From positions 5,885,538-5,945,537 of the forward strand of contig NC_087084.1 of assembly GCF_026151205.1 (NCBI RefSeq): a DNA stretch of 60,000 nt, read 5' to 3'. Shown here piece after piece: positions 1 through 9,699 of the stretch. This stretch comes from Bolinopsis microptera. Its lineage: Eukaryota > Ctenophora > Tentaculata > Lobata > Bolinopsidae. The number at the start of each line of letters is the position of its first letter. Position 1 is the stretch's first letter. Under the pieces are notes generated by a model, which worked only from the letters and a program-made list of their open reading frames with translations, made no database searches and was not told the origin of the DNA. The position numbers and the translations under genes are program-made.

Positions 1-726
1 ACAGGATAGCTATTTAACTGTTATTTTATAATTACAAGTCGCATTTTTATTAATTACTAAAACCAAAATTTTAGAAACAAAATAATTTAAAAGATATTTC
101 TGTCGTTCGCGCGATACTAATTATCAAATTAACTGCAATCTAATTAATATAATAATGGAGATATTCCAAAAATGAAAAAACGGGCGCTCATTATTTTTGA
201 TTGAGCGCGCGCCTTTGTGACAGCAGCACCGCTAAGGCATTCGAAGTACTAAGCAGTACGCAGTTCTGCGTCAGGCGTAGACATGACATTTGTAGCACAA
301 GTTTCATTCAACTAATCAATTATGTGACATGTAATTGTATTAAAGGAAAAAGAATTTTAATTTTTGTAATAATTGATGTAAACATACATGCATATGTGTT
401 TAAATCACATTTATAATCTAGTGAGTTACTAATACTATCATCAAGCGCATCCCACTACAGGTAATTTATATGATTTGCTCGTCCAGAACACTTTGTAATT
501 TTAGCTATGGACTGTTTTGTAGCGCGATGCACTACTGGGTCGCGCCGCGCATCAAATAATTCTTCTCGCAAATCGGCGAGATGCACCACTGTGCCTCACC
601 GAGCTGCGAAGGATTGACATCGTGAATCAATCGGCTGTTATGATACTGTGCGATTGAGATCGTACACTTACCGAAGCTGTCGATAAATTTATAAAATCAA
701 AAAGTAGAAAGTACTGTCAAAAAGTA
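1..726. other. AT-rich flank without a recognisable gene
   Basis: I see no protein family here. The longest open frame (71 codons from 201) has no recognisable motif. There are GC-rich islets near 205-215 and 520-610 in otherwise AT-rich DNA. This may be 5' sequence of the Penelope-like element that starts downstream, but I cannot show it. Confidence 0.4.
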
Positions 727-949
727 TTGAATATTACAAAAAAACTTTCCTGAAATATTTGAAATAAAAGAAAACACACTGGAAAAAGATGATGTTAAAA
801 GAAGTCTTAAATTGCTGAAAAGTAAATACATTATTTGTAGTATCGACAAAGCTTCTGGTAATTTTGCATTTATTTGTAAAAAGTTTTATGTAAAAACTCT
901 TATCAATGAAATGGGTTTTGATCCTAATATTCTAGAATGTATAGGTAAT
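727..949 (+). pseudogene. Penelope-like element RT gene, piece 1 (N-terminal region)
   Basis: The frame reads on to a stop at 961-963, but PLE-like sequence ends at about 949. It contains SIDKASGNFAFICKKFYV followed by LINEMG, which matches the conserved region just before the reverse transcriptase core of Penelope-like elements (typically DKA-x-N-x(4)-C-K-x-Y/F). A TGA lies just upstream at about 720 in this frame, so the N-terminus is broken or missing. The homology stops after the Gly-Asn codons at about 944-949 and resumes at 2383 with the next expected residues (Asp-Thr-Tyr-Lys). The piece is therefore the left flank of an insertion. Family assignment is from remembered motifs. It is clearly a dead copy. 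Confidence 0.7.
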
Positions 950-2378
950 AAATATATTGTGTAAACGTAGCGCGCGAAAATTAAATATTGTATAACTCTA
1001 TCATTTCATTACCCAGCGTGATTTACCGCGCCAGAATAATGATATGACGCCGCGCTATATCCGTGAACCTACAGTTTGTATCACAGTTTGTATCACGTTG
1101 CGACCCCCACGGTCGTTTCACTTTATCGTCCTGACGATACGAGGGGAGCCGCGCACTTCGTGCGCGGTGGGTCATACAACGTATGACAACCTACAGTGAC
1201 TTATATTTTATATTTTGTATCTCTTACTACGTAACGCGAAATTAACAATTAAGTTGTATCACACTCCCGGTTTTGGACCCCAATGTTAACCTTGCAGCAA
1301 CTGTGTCAGCCCAATATACTCTAGAAGTATGATCACACTTATTTTAATGAACAAAAGACCCATAATTAATATAATCAGATACTCGTCAACAGCAGCAGTT
1401 TCCTTACGTGTGATGTGTTGTCCTTCTCCTTTCTGTGTCCCCGTCGTTTTGTTTTGTGAAATGTATTGTAGTAGTGTTTTAATATTTAAATCGAACGCAA
1501 CTCAATAGTTAATAATAACAAACACAAATACTATTTTAAATAATTGATTAATATCGATTTATATACGAACCAAACATTAATTATTCTTTAATAACCTTTT
1601 ATATATGTGTTAAACGATCCAGGGCATATCTAAAATTCGATAATGAACTTCATATATTATTAGTGCCGCGTGCTGATAAATATTCTGGGAATCAATCCAC
1701 CCAATCGTGGCGATAACATATTTTTGTGCTTGGCCGGTTTTAGGTTTGAGCTTGTGCTCCAAAAGTGGTAAATCGGGTGCTAGTAAAGCTCTTGCAGGCA
1801 ACTGGCTCCTTTTGCCAACTGCTTTTGGTTTAAGCGCTGACTCACATTTGGAACTGGCACTGGTATAATTGTAATATCCTACGAAGTCAGCATGCTATAT
1901 TATTTTGCAAAACTCGTTTAATATCTTGACAATATTTAAAGTTTATGGTTTTAGGTTTGGGCGCGGCGCACGCGCCGCTTATATGTTATAGCTCATTCAG
2001 CTTCTGTTTTCAGCGCTGTGTTGCTTCACACTGTATAGCATGTGGGTCAAGCGCGGTGCCGCGCCTAAACAGCAAAAGAGTTATTTATTTTAAAATTTAT
2101 TTTTGTATCTCAAAAATGATGTAAAGTTTTTAATATGACGTAGAATTAAAGCTATTTCCGTACAGCCTAAGTGCTAAGCATGCTCGTTAGAAAAACTATG
2201 AACAATGAACATAACATGCTAGCTTTCTTTATTTTTGTAAGTCGCGTCGGCTGACATCTTGGGTTGTACTGGATGTAACAAGTTTATTATCGGATGTCTA
2301 CTTATATTTATTATGATATCATTATTCATTGTAATGGCAATAAAATTTAAATTTTGTTTTACTTAATTTTGTTTTACT
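950..2378. mobile_element. Insertion X in the Penelope-like gene, class unknown
   Basis: The segment separates two collinear parts of the same PLE frame. TAAT lies at both edges (946-949 and 2379-2382), a possible 4-bp target duplication. No coding sequence is recognisable. It contains GC-rich self-complementary stretches (for example CCGCGCAC-ttc-GTGCGCGG at about 1151-1169, and another near 1960-1978) in AT-rich DNA. The right end carries two copies of ttttgttttacttaa at about 2354-2382, as LINE or SINE 3' ends sometimes do. The ends are not inverted repeats. It is probably a nonautonomous or truncated retroelement. Confidence 0.45.
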
Positions 2379-2382
2379 TAAT

Positions 2383-2745
2383 GATACATATAAACCCTGT
2401 AGCGAAGACGAGACTCATTATGTCAATAAAATATCTGAGAGTCTAAAGGAGAGATTTAATGTACAAGTTGAAGATAAAAACTTGCGACTAGCACGCATCT
2501 TCTGGAACCCTAAGCTTCATCAGAACCCTTACAAGTCGAGGTTCATTGCAGGTGCCCGTTTTTGGGTAACAAAACAACTGAACGTACAAGTTAACTGTTG
2601 TCTGAAACTTTTGAGGAAATACTTCAAAAAATACTGCGAGGCAATCTACAACAACAGCGGTATAAACATGTTTTGGAGCATAGATTCCTCAAGTGAATTC
2701 CTTGAAGCTATCAAAAATAGCGATGTTTATAATATACAAGTATAT
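2383..2745 (+). pseudogene. Penelope-like element RT gene, piece 2 (up to motif A)
   Basis: The frame continues piece 1. It contains the PLE signature W-N-P-K-L-H-Q-N-P-Y-K-S-R-F-I-A-G at about 2500-2550, where families usually have PKLHKNPYK-x-R-x-I-A-G. Next comes KYCEAIYNNSGINMFWSIDSS, a region that leads into RT motif A. The piece ends in the codons for Ile-Gln-Val-Tyr, just before the catalytic Asp-Phe, where element E was inserted. The open frame runs without a stop across the junction into E, so a naive ORF caller merges two unrelated elements. Confidence 0.8.
2729..2745 (+). repeat. Target-site duplication of element E, left copy
   Basis: ataatatacaagtatat, identical over 17 bp to 4127-4143. 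The two copies bracket element E exactly where the Penelope-like frame breaks and resumes. Confidence 0.92.
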
Positions 2746-4021
2746 ATAGGAAAAGAGGCTTTTATTGAGGAAAAAGTTCAAGAATGGTGTCGTGATCTTA
2801 AACAGTTAAGTGATATAGCATCAAGAGAACCTCAAATAGCATACAGTGCATACATGTATGGGCTTAGTAAAAGATGGAACTATGTGTGCAGAACTACCCC
2901 AGGAGTTGCAGATAGGCTCACTCCTCTAGAACAAGTAACACGTGATGAGTTTATCCCAGCTATCATTAACAGGCTGTTTAGCTGCACTGATGAACTAAGG
3001 AACATAATGGCTCTACCACCAAGATATGGAGGATTGGGTATACCAGTTATGATGGAAATGGCAGACCAAGAGTACAATTTCTCATGTAGAGCCACAAAAC
3101 CCCTTAAAGAAGCTATTCTCAAGCAGATAGGCAACTACACAGAGGACTGGAGACATAGTAAAGGAGTGAAAACTGAGATAACGACAGAACAAAATCTCTT
3201 TTATCGACAAAAACAAGCAGAAATACGCCAGGAGCTCGAGTCAACACCACTGGCAAAGTTGAAGTGCTTGGTTAACAGCACTACCTTTAAAAGAGTATGG
3301 ATATCTGATGAATAAACAACAGTTCTCAGATGCAATAGCTCTAAGATACAACCTGAACTTAAAGGACTGCCCTAAAACATGTACGTGTGGCCAGAAATAC
3401 TCAGCAAACCATGCGCTTATCTGCAAACTTGGTGGATATGTGTCACTGCGGCACAACTCGCTGAGAGACACCTTTGCAGAACTAATGAGAACTGTGAAAT
3501 GCAAGGATGTGCAGACTGAGCCAGTTCTTCTTCCAGTTGATGGTCTACAGTTACCAAAGGGAACAGTCCTAGGAGACCAAGCCAGGCTGGACATTTCTGC
3601 AAGATCGATTTGGAATGCTTCAGAGAGGGCATTTTTTGATGTAAGGGTATTTCATGCCCCAGCCCCCCCCAATGCAAGCAAACCGATACCAGCAATGTAC
3701 CTGTCCCATGAAAATGAGAAAAAGCGATGTTACAATGCAAGGGTTCTTGAAGTGGAGAAAGGAAGCTTTACACCTGTAGTGTTCTCGACTTCTGGTGGAA
3801 TGGGTGGTGAAGCTGAGAGACTGGTCAAGAAGCTGGCCAGTAAGATGGAGTACCACACTGGCCAGAGGTACTCAGACGCTGTAGGATACATAAGAAAGCG
3901 CCTTCGCTTTGAAATCCTCAGAACAACAGTGATTTCTCTCCGTGGAGACAGAGGTGCGAGAAAAAACATTGTTGATATAAACAGTCTAGATCTTAACTTG
4001 GAGCCACAAGGCCAAGGGTAA
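2746..4021 (+). pseudogene. LINE C-terminal region: thumb, CCHC-like knuckle, REL-type nuclease-like domain
   Basis: The first frame runs to 3315 and is followed by a shifted frame from about 3308 to 4021, so one frameshift lies near 3300-3310. The first half has AYSAYMYGLSKRWNYVCRTTP and LPPRYGGLGIP, a post-RT signature of a LINE family common in cnidarians and sponges. The second half has C-T-C-G-x(6)-H-A-x2-C (knuckle, about 3385-3420), then RLDI, FFDVRV and RVLEVEKGSFTPVVFS. The order Cys/His knuckle then Asp/Glu-rich strands resembles the restriction-enzyme-like endonuclease end of R2/R4/NeSL-type LINEs. The clade is not certain. It is inactive: 5'-truncated and frameshifted. Confidence 0.72.
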
Positions 4022-4126
4022 AAAATTTTTGATTGTTAAGGGAATTTTTTGAATTCTTAAAGGGTTGATTTTATATAGGGTCATTGCTATTATATTATGT
4101 GTATATTGTTTGAATATTTTATTATC
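2746..4126 (+). mobile_element. 5'-truncated LINE (element E) inserted in the Penelope-like gene
   Basis: The insert is 1,381 bp between perfect 17-bp direct repeats. It holds only the 3' part of a LINE: post-RT region, zinc knuckle, nuclease-like domain and about 105 bp of 3' UTR. 5' truncation and a target duplication of this length are typical of target-primed reverse transcription. Taking it out restores a continuous Penelope-like frame at RT motif A, which supports the boundaries to the base. Confidence 0.9.
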
Positions 4127-4143
4127 ATAATATACAAGTATAT
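4127..4143 (+). repeat. Target-site duplication of element E, right copy
   Basis: Exact 17-bp match to 2729-2745. The Penelope-like frame resumes directly after it. Confidence 0.92.
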
Positions 4144-4474
4144 GATTTTACTACTCTTTATACCATATTAGACTTGATTGACGTAGAGAATATGATTAAT
4201 GAAGTTGTTGATTTAATATTTTCAGACCGTAATAGATATATTTGTATTTCTAAAAGAGACAGTAATACATGTTTCTTTTCCAATAAAACATATGATTCTC
4301 ATGCCTGCTTTAGTCAAGATGACCTAAAAGAGGCTGTTAAATTTATTATTTATAACACTTATGTTGTCTTTGGTGGGATTGTATTCATACAAACCAAGGG
4401 TATTCCTATGGGTGGAAATTCAAGTTCCCCTATAGCTGATCTCACTGTTGGCAAAAAGGAATTTAATTATATGA
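4144..4474 (+). pseudogene. Penelope-like element RT gene, piece 3 (motifs A and B)
   Basis: Starts with the catalytic Asp-Phe of RT motif A (D-F-T-T-L-Y-T-I after the Tyr encoded in the duplication). It continues through YVVFGGIVFIQTKGIPMGG, N-S-S-S-P and IADL, which matches the PLE segment G-I-P-M-G-x-N-x2-P-x2-A-D. It ends at GKKEFNYM, where element D interrupts it. The residues expected next (Lys-Arg-Leu-Leu-Gln-Glu-Lys-Lys-Met-Gly) are found 8.3 kb away at 12787. This is the central catalytic part of the dismembered gene. Confidence 0.82.
4464..4474 (+). repeat. Target-site duplication of element D, left copy
   Basis: taattatatga, identical over 11 bp to 12776-12786. It is followed by the run (ATT)n, which on the minus strand is the (TAA)n tail of element D. 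Confidence 0.85.
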
Positions 4475-4589
4475 TTATTATTATTATTAAATCTAAAATA
4501 GCTAATAATTTAATAAATTATTAACAGGCCCCTTAACGTGGGCAATAATATACGCTTTATAAATTATATAAACAAATTGAAGTCTAAAA

Positions 4590-4758
4590 CAAATTGAAGT
4601 CTAAAACGACTAGGAGAGTTAGATATCATGTACAAAAAGGTTGCTAAAATAGCCCTAGATGTAAACATCAGAGAGAGGTCGGTTAATGTATACAAAAATA
4701 TGGGATGGCTTCCTCTCCATTTGAGACGACAGGTTCATCTTAGCTCATATATGTTCCT
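4590..4758 (+). pseudogene. Element A C-terminal coding part, left half
   Basis: Encodes YHMYKKVAKIALDVN, IRERS, then MGWLPLHLRRQVHLSSYMF, the 'WLPL-x2-RR-x2-H' region found after the RT domain of CR1-like LINEs. The continuation expected after SSYMF is not downstream here but at 8554 (E-T-C-P-K-H-F-I-G-K). A naive start codon at 4628 fuses this piece to element B's frame. A 17-bp direct repeat (caaattgaagtctaaaa, about 4573-4606) lies just upstream. Confidence 0.68.
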
Positions 4759-4764
4759 ACGAAA

Positions 4765-6316
4765 TAAGGAGAAATGGAGAATAAGGCATAAGGGGAGCAA
4801 CTCTGAGTCTCATAAACAAAAGTTTCGTGCATTTCGCACAAAATTTAAAAATTTGATGGACGAAAGAATGAGACTCAGTGTTGAGGATGACTCCGATGAT
4901 GCTCTTATCTCCAAGAAATTCTGGACCTACGTTAAATCTAAATCAAAGTCAACCAGGATCCCTGAAACTGTCAAATATCATAATCGCTTTCGAAACAATC
5001 CATCTGATCAAGCTGCCCTTTTTAACGAATATTTTTATGAGCAGTTTTCTCAAGAGAGCGATTATGGCATTGACATAGATTTTCGTGATGATTGTTTTTC
5101 AAGTCTTGTGTTTAGTAGAGAAGATGTTCTGTTGATTCTTAAAAAGTTAAATCCTAACAAGGCCCCTGGCCCTGATGGGATTCATGGGAGAGTCCTCAAA
5201 AACTGTGCCCAAAGCCTTGCATACCCACTTAGTGTTTTATTTAACCTGTCTTTCTCGAGCGGATGCATACCCCCTGATTGGAAGCTGGCACTTGTAGTAC
5301 CAGTGCACAAAAAGGGCGATAAGTCTTCGGTTGAGAACTACAGGCCTATCTCGTTAACATCTCTTGTAATGAAAGTCTTTGAAAGGTGCATAAAGACTGC
5401 ATTATACGCTGCGTGTTCTGATCTGTTGGATGACCGGCAACACGGTTTTGTTAATGAACGTTCATGCACAACCCAAATGATACCTTTCACGGACAATCTT
5501 GCACTTGCATTGAATAACAGGTCCAGGACTGATATAATATATTTTGATTTTGCGAAAGCCTTTGATAGCGTTTCGCATGACCTCATTTTAAGTAAATTAA
5601 AGAATATTTTTAATGTCGATGGACTAATGCTTAAATTTATTAAGTCCTATCTTGAGGGGCGACAACAACAAGTAGTGATAGGAGGCCAAACGTCTTCTTC
5701 TCTACCAGTTCGGTCTGGTGTCCCTCAAGGTTCTATACTTGGCCCTTTATTGTTTGTAATATTTATAAATGACATGTTCTCCTGTGTCTCTGAAGGCACA
5801 AATATCGCCCTTTATGCAGATGACACTAAAATTTGGAGGGAGATTCTTGGTTACCCTGACCATCACATAATCCAAAATGACATCAATAGATTATATGATT
5901 GGTCAGTGAGAAATCGAATGAAGTTCCACCCACAAAAGTGCAAAGCCCTCTCTGTGTCCCTGCAAAGAAACGTGCTGGATAACTTGCCATTCAATACCTT
6001 CTTTTATAAACTTTCTGGAAGTGATATTGACTTTGTGCCCTCTCAGTCAGATTTAGGAGTCGCAATAAACTCCAGGTTTAATTGGGGTGCACAATGTAAA
6101 GCGCTTGTTTCCAAAGCTACCTCTAGACTTGGACTACTTAAGAGAACATGTCATTTCACTACTGATAAAAGGCAGAAAAGATCGTTCTATTTAGCGTTAA
6201 TTAGGTCTATATTTGAACATTGTTCTGTCATATGGTCCCCTCAATCTGCAACTCATCTTCAACAGTTTGTTGCTATCCAAAAGAGGGCTATTAAATGGAT
6301 CAATGGTGAACCTTAC
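4765..6316 (+). pseudogene. Element B reverse transcriptase domain
   Basis: Encodes an almost complete CR1/jockey-superclade RT. In order: NPNKAPGPDGIHGRVLKNCA, PVHKKGDKSSVENYRPISLT, QHGFVNERSCTTQ, YFDFAKAFDSVSHDLI (motif A Asp), GVPQGSILGPLLFVIFIND (motif B) and ALYADDTKIWRE with the catalytic YADD at about 5813-5824. It then runs into the post-RT 'HCSVIWSP' and 'FVAIQKRAIKWINGE' region, where homology stops at about 6310. The remaining C-terminus is at 7733-8129. No frameshift is seen within this piece, so it is the youngest-looking RT here, but the endonuclease is missing. Confidence 0.88.
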
Positions 6317-7732
6317 TGTTTGTTTGTTTGTTTGAAAACCAGTTTTTGCTGGTACCCATAAGGGCTTTGGAACCAATATATAATAAATTGTATGAATAAA
6401 TCAAAACCCCGTGGGGCACTCGACATTCAAGATCTAGTTGCAAGCACATGTTATAAAACATTGTAAAATAGCCTCAAGACCAGAACTGCATATTGCTTGG
6501 GCTTCCAGCCCAGTTTGCTCAACAGTTCGTGGCCTACTTACCTAACTTAAAACCTTAGTGCAATGCTTGCAACAACTAAAATCCTATTCTATAACTAAGT
6601 TACCCTATTACGTATAATCTAGAAGAGTGATGCAAAAAGTCAACTGATAACGCAACACAGTCTAATCATACTCTTATCAGTAGTTCCTCTAACCTCTGTT
6701 CTCAGTTATACAAAAAGTTTTAACTCCATGAAATTAATGTCACACACATACACAAATGCTTGACTTTCTCAAATAATTAGTCACTCAGCGACACAAACTT
6801 TATTGTTTTTTATGTAATATTTCTTGCTCGGGTCCTTCTTGATTCCCTCTTTCATTTCCTGTACGAGCTTTTGGCGAGAGATTCGCTCATCCTGCGACCT
6901 GTCTGGAGATAAGTAGAGTTTGTTGTAGTTGAAATTGTAGTCTGCCACATCAACCGATTTCAAGACTTTTGCTCTGCTCAGAAATTCACGTACAATTTCA
7001 GGATCTCGCAAAGTAACTTTTATCGGCCGTGATCGAGGGCTGTCAGACTTCTTTACTCCCACTCTCTCAATGTTTGTTATAGTCGGCCTTCCAATGAACT
7101 TCATAAAACCCCAAATATCACCCACGAGATCCCGTTCGTTCATTTCTTGCTTTTCACATTCGAGCTGTTCTGGGGCCCCGAAGATGATAAAGTTTTTCGA
7201 CCGATCATCTTCTGTAATCGCCGATTTCACAGCCATTTTGATTTTAGCTGGAGAGATATCATTAGCTACGCTGTTATTCTTCACAACATCTGTAAACAGT
7301 TTCATTTCTGTTTTCACTGTCTCCTTCACTGAAGCTAGTTTACCAGATTTGCATTGAATGAGCTCGTTCTGAGTTTTTATCTGTTCTGATTTTTGTTGGT
7401 CAAGCGTCTCTGCTGCTGATCTCAAAACATTTCTCGATTTACATATCATAGACCCCATCTTCAAAACTATTTCGGTTATTACATCCTTTGTAACGCCTTT
7501 TGGCTTGAACAAGTCATGAGTGAGGTCCTCTAGTTTCCTGCAATTAAGATTCGCTAAAACCGAGTCTGATAAGTCCTCAATCTGTTTCTCCAGTTCGTGA
7601 AGTGTACTGACCGAAAATTCCATATTGTGTATACTTCGTGTATAGCAAAGCTGCACAGTAAAAGGCAGTGCAATTACCTATTTACTGATAAGAGACAACT
7701 GATATCAACTCACAAGCGAAAAGATTGATTGC
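6317..7732 (-). mobile_element. ORF1-only retroelement (element C) inside element B
   Basis: On the minus strand it has a 5' leader, one ORF (7656-6781), about 440 bp of noncoding 3' sequence and a (CAAA)n-type tail (plus strand tgtttgtttgtttgtttg at 6318-6335). It interrupts element B between the Asn-Gly-Glu codons at about 6310 and the Ser-Ser-Tyr-Asn codons at about 7733. No RT or endonuclease is present, so this looks like a half-LINE. No clear target duplication was found, and the right boundary may be off by tens of bases. Confidence 0.62.
6781..7656 (-). CDS. LINE ORF1-like RNA-binding protein (291 aa)
   Basis: The open frame is intact, starting with ATG at 7656. Residues 15-130 are heptad-like and charged, consistent with a coiled coil (LHELEKQIEDLSD and onward). 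Residues about 150-260 read RSKNFIIFGAPE, then a GRPTITNIERVGVKK segment, RPIKVTLRDPEIVREFLSRA and LYLSPDRSQDERISRQKLV. This is the RRM-like plus C-terminal layout of L1/CR1-type ORF1 proteins, which coat element RNA. The C-terminal DPSKKYYIKNNKVC fits. There is no CCHC knuckle and no following RT. The intact frame inside older wreckage suggests a recent insertion. It could still be a passenger without function. Confidence 0.75.
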   Translation of the reverse strand: MQLCYTRSIHNMEFSVSTLHELEKQIEDLSDSVLANLNCRKLEDLTHDLFKPKGVTKDVITEIVLKMGSMICKSRNVLRSAAETLDQQKSEQIKTQNELIQCKSGKLASVKETVKTEMKLFTDVVKNNSVANDISPAKIKMAVKSAITEDDRSKNFIIFGAPEQLECEKQEMNERDLVGDIWGFMKFIGRPTITNIERVGVKKSDSPRSRPIKVTLRDPEIVREFLSRAKVLKSVDVADYNFNYNKLYLSPDRSQDERISRQKLVQEMKEGIKKDPSKKYYIKNNKVCVAE

Positions 7733-8129
7733 ACACTCCAGTTATAATGACGATAAACTTGCTACAGAGCAAAAGAAACTAAATATTCTCCCTGTTAAAC
7801 AGAAGTTTATTTATAACGATCTTATGACCTTCTATAAAATAGTGAATAGCATAATTCCAGTTTCGCTCCCTACATATATAGTCCTATGCCGTCCAGAGGG
7901 CACCCGATACACTAGGCACAGTGCTCAAATAATTGATATGTCGGATACTTCAACTTACATGAGTACCACTGTGCCCTGCTCGGATGCCTTCCGAAATAGC
8001 TTTTTTCATAGATCTATGCTGAAATGGAATAGTCTACCAGTATGTATCCGGCAGTCAGAGCGTATTTCTACTTTTAAGGCCAAACTGATCAAGTACCTCT
8101 GGGCTGCCGATACAGTCTGGCCAGATTAG
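7733..8129 (+). pseudogene. Element B C-terminal region, right half
   Basis: Continues element B after the element C insertion: EQKKLNILPVKQKFIYNDLM, FYKIVNSIIPVSLPTYI, then TVPCSDAFRNSFFHRSMLKW and N-S-L-P, ending at a stop at 8127-8129. The pattern 'FF.R....WN.LP' followed by a short tail is the usual C-terminus of CR1/jockey-like LINE proteins. The 3' UTR follows to about 8553. Confidence 0.75.
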
Positions 8130-8553
8130 CTCATCAGTCTTATGAGTCTCAGAAATTTGTTTTTGTTGGTTACAATTCTGTCCGTCCAATTTCCTATCTG
8201 CTTGTCCTTTTCTTTTTCTTTATCAGTTGTGACGGAATTGTAATGAACAAAATTCTTATAATTATTTATGATATGTTTGATTTCTTGTTAATGTTTGTCA
8301 TTCAAATTTGGTAGACTGCCCCAACGTTAATGTGGCTCTTGCTATGTGTTGGTTCAGCCGAATTAATTATTATATAATCAAGTTTATTTTTCTCGTTAGT
8401 TGTCATCCGGCCAAACATTAAGCAACTTATATTGCAGTACCATTTATCATTTAGTAACCAAAATATGTCATTGTAATTTTGCATGGCTGAAATGTAACGC
8501 TTGATTTATATATATAATGATTAATTGAATTTTCAAATAAAAAAATAAAAAAA

Positions 8554-8860
8554 GTATAATCAATGAAACATGTCCAAAGCATTTTATCGGGAAATTCTCC
8601 TATATTTCTGGTGGATCACGTGAGGCAGAAAACTGCAATCTTTATACTCCTAAATCAAGATCTCACAAGGAGTTTAACTATCTAGGAACTAAGGCCTGGA
8701 ATATATTACCAAAGTCCCTTAGAGAGTGTGACGACGTTAAGAAATTTTCTAAGTTATACAAAGAAACTCTTATGAATATGGTGCTAACTGATGAGAATTA
8801 CCAAGGGGATAACTCTTACGATAAATTCATGATCCCACCCAACACTAGCCAATGTATCTA
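8554..8860 (+). pseudogene. Element A C-terminal coding part, right half
   Basis: Reads PKHFIGKFSYISGGSREAEN, LYTPKSRSHKEFNYLGTKAW, N-I-L-P, then SLRECDDVKKFSKLYKETLM and a stop near 8860. The 'F-x-Y-L-x2-K-A-W-N-x-L-P' pattern is again a LINE C-terminus and joins in sense to the 4590-4758 piece. Confidence 0.7.
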
Positions 8861-9136
8861 GGCAGTTATGTTATTTCGGTTAAGTTATCTCAGTACATAA
8901 GTGAATCCAATCTATCCCCTGCAATCAAAGTATTTCCATGCCTATTAAGCTATTACAGGAAATTAGGAACATCAGTGGAAAGGTGCACTGTCAATCATTA
9001 TTGCTCCATACCTCCAGTCCTCCTGTTATGTGCAATTCTCACTGCTATGTATGCCCCTCATTTGTATCAATTATATTGATGCTACATTGTTATTGAATAT
9101 GAAATAATTTTCAACCGTATTAATTTATTAACTTAT

Positions 9137-9263
9137 TGTAAATAGCAAGTATGACAAAGGGATTACGTTTATTTTACCCGGAGTTCGTTTAAGTTTAGTA
9201 TTGTAAATAGTTAATTTGACGAAGGGAATACGTCTATTTTACCCTGAGTTATGTTTTAGTTCA
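9137..9263 (+). repeat. Two-copy direct repeat in element A 3' UTR (about 64 bp each)
   Basis: attgtaaatag...tatttta.ccc.gagtt occurs twice with substitutions (9137-9200 and 9201-9263). Short tandem copies near the 3' end are common in LINE 3' UTRs. Confidence 0.6.
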
Positions 9264-9699
9264 ATCTTGACACAATTTTAAAATTATAATTTAATTATTT
9301 TATATATATGTATTGTCCATAACTAGGGTGGCCTGCTAACAGAACCATGATCTGCCTTGATTCATCCTTCAGCACAGAGAAAAGCTCCTTTTTTTATACA
9401 TTATGATTACAGAGGATCTGATATTTAGATATACATTGCTGTGCTGTAAAAATTGACTTTATTTATTTATTTATTTTCCAATGTTGTTAAGTGTCTCTTT
9501 AGATCTGTTTTGGTCTTTCGTGGGAGTTCCCACATTTGTTGGTTGAGAATGCTCAACATAACATACATGATGCTTGACTGCTTTATTGACCCGGACAGGC
9601 ACCGGGGGCAGACATCCCAACACCAGTGCGTTGGGACATAGTGTTGGTCTGCTTCAGGACGTGTTAGATCCTAGAGAAGCCGCCATCCCCTCTACTGCT

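Larger units (their letters stand above)
4759..8553 (+). mobile_element. CR1/jockey-like LINE (element B) nested in element A
   Basis: Begins inside the endonuclease-RT linker, so it is 5'-truncated. It includes an RT domain, a C-terminal region and a 3' UTR ending in an A-rich tail at about 8538-8552. It splits element A between the 'SSYMF' and 'CPKHF' codons. No clear target duplication longer than about 4 bp is visible. Element B is itself split by element C at about 6317-7732. Confidence 0.72.
4561..9288 (+). mobile_element. LINE 3' end (element A) nested in element D
   Basis: The C-terminal coding end of a LINE is split into 4590-4758 and 8554-8860, followed by a 3' UTR to about 9280. 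A possible 8-bp duplication aaattata flanks it (4561-4568 and 9281-9288), but the flanks are very AT-rich, so the exact ends are uncertain. Everything between 4759 and 8553 is a younger insertion (element B). Confidence 0.6.

Noticed and set aside
1080-1190. Hammerhead ribozyme, expected near Penelope-like elements
   Set aside because: The ctgacga and gtttc words are present, but the conserved core and three-stem order could not be made on either strand.
2482-3315. A single 277-residue protein
   Set aside because: It crosses the junction between the Penelope-like gene and LINE E at 2745/2746, as shown by the target duplication.
4628-6361. A single 577-residue RT protein starting at 4628
   Set aside because: The first 40 or so residues belong to element A and the last 15 to element C's tail. 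Only the middle is element B.
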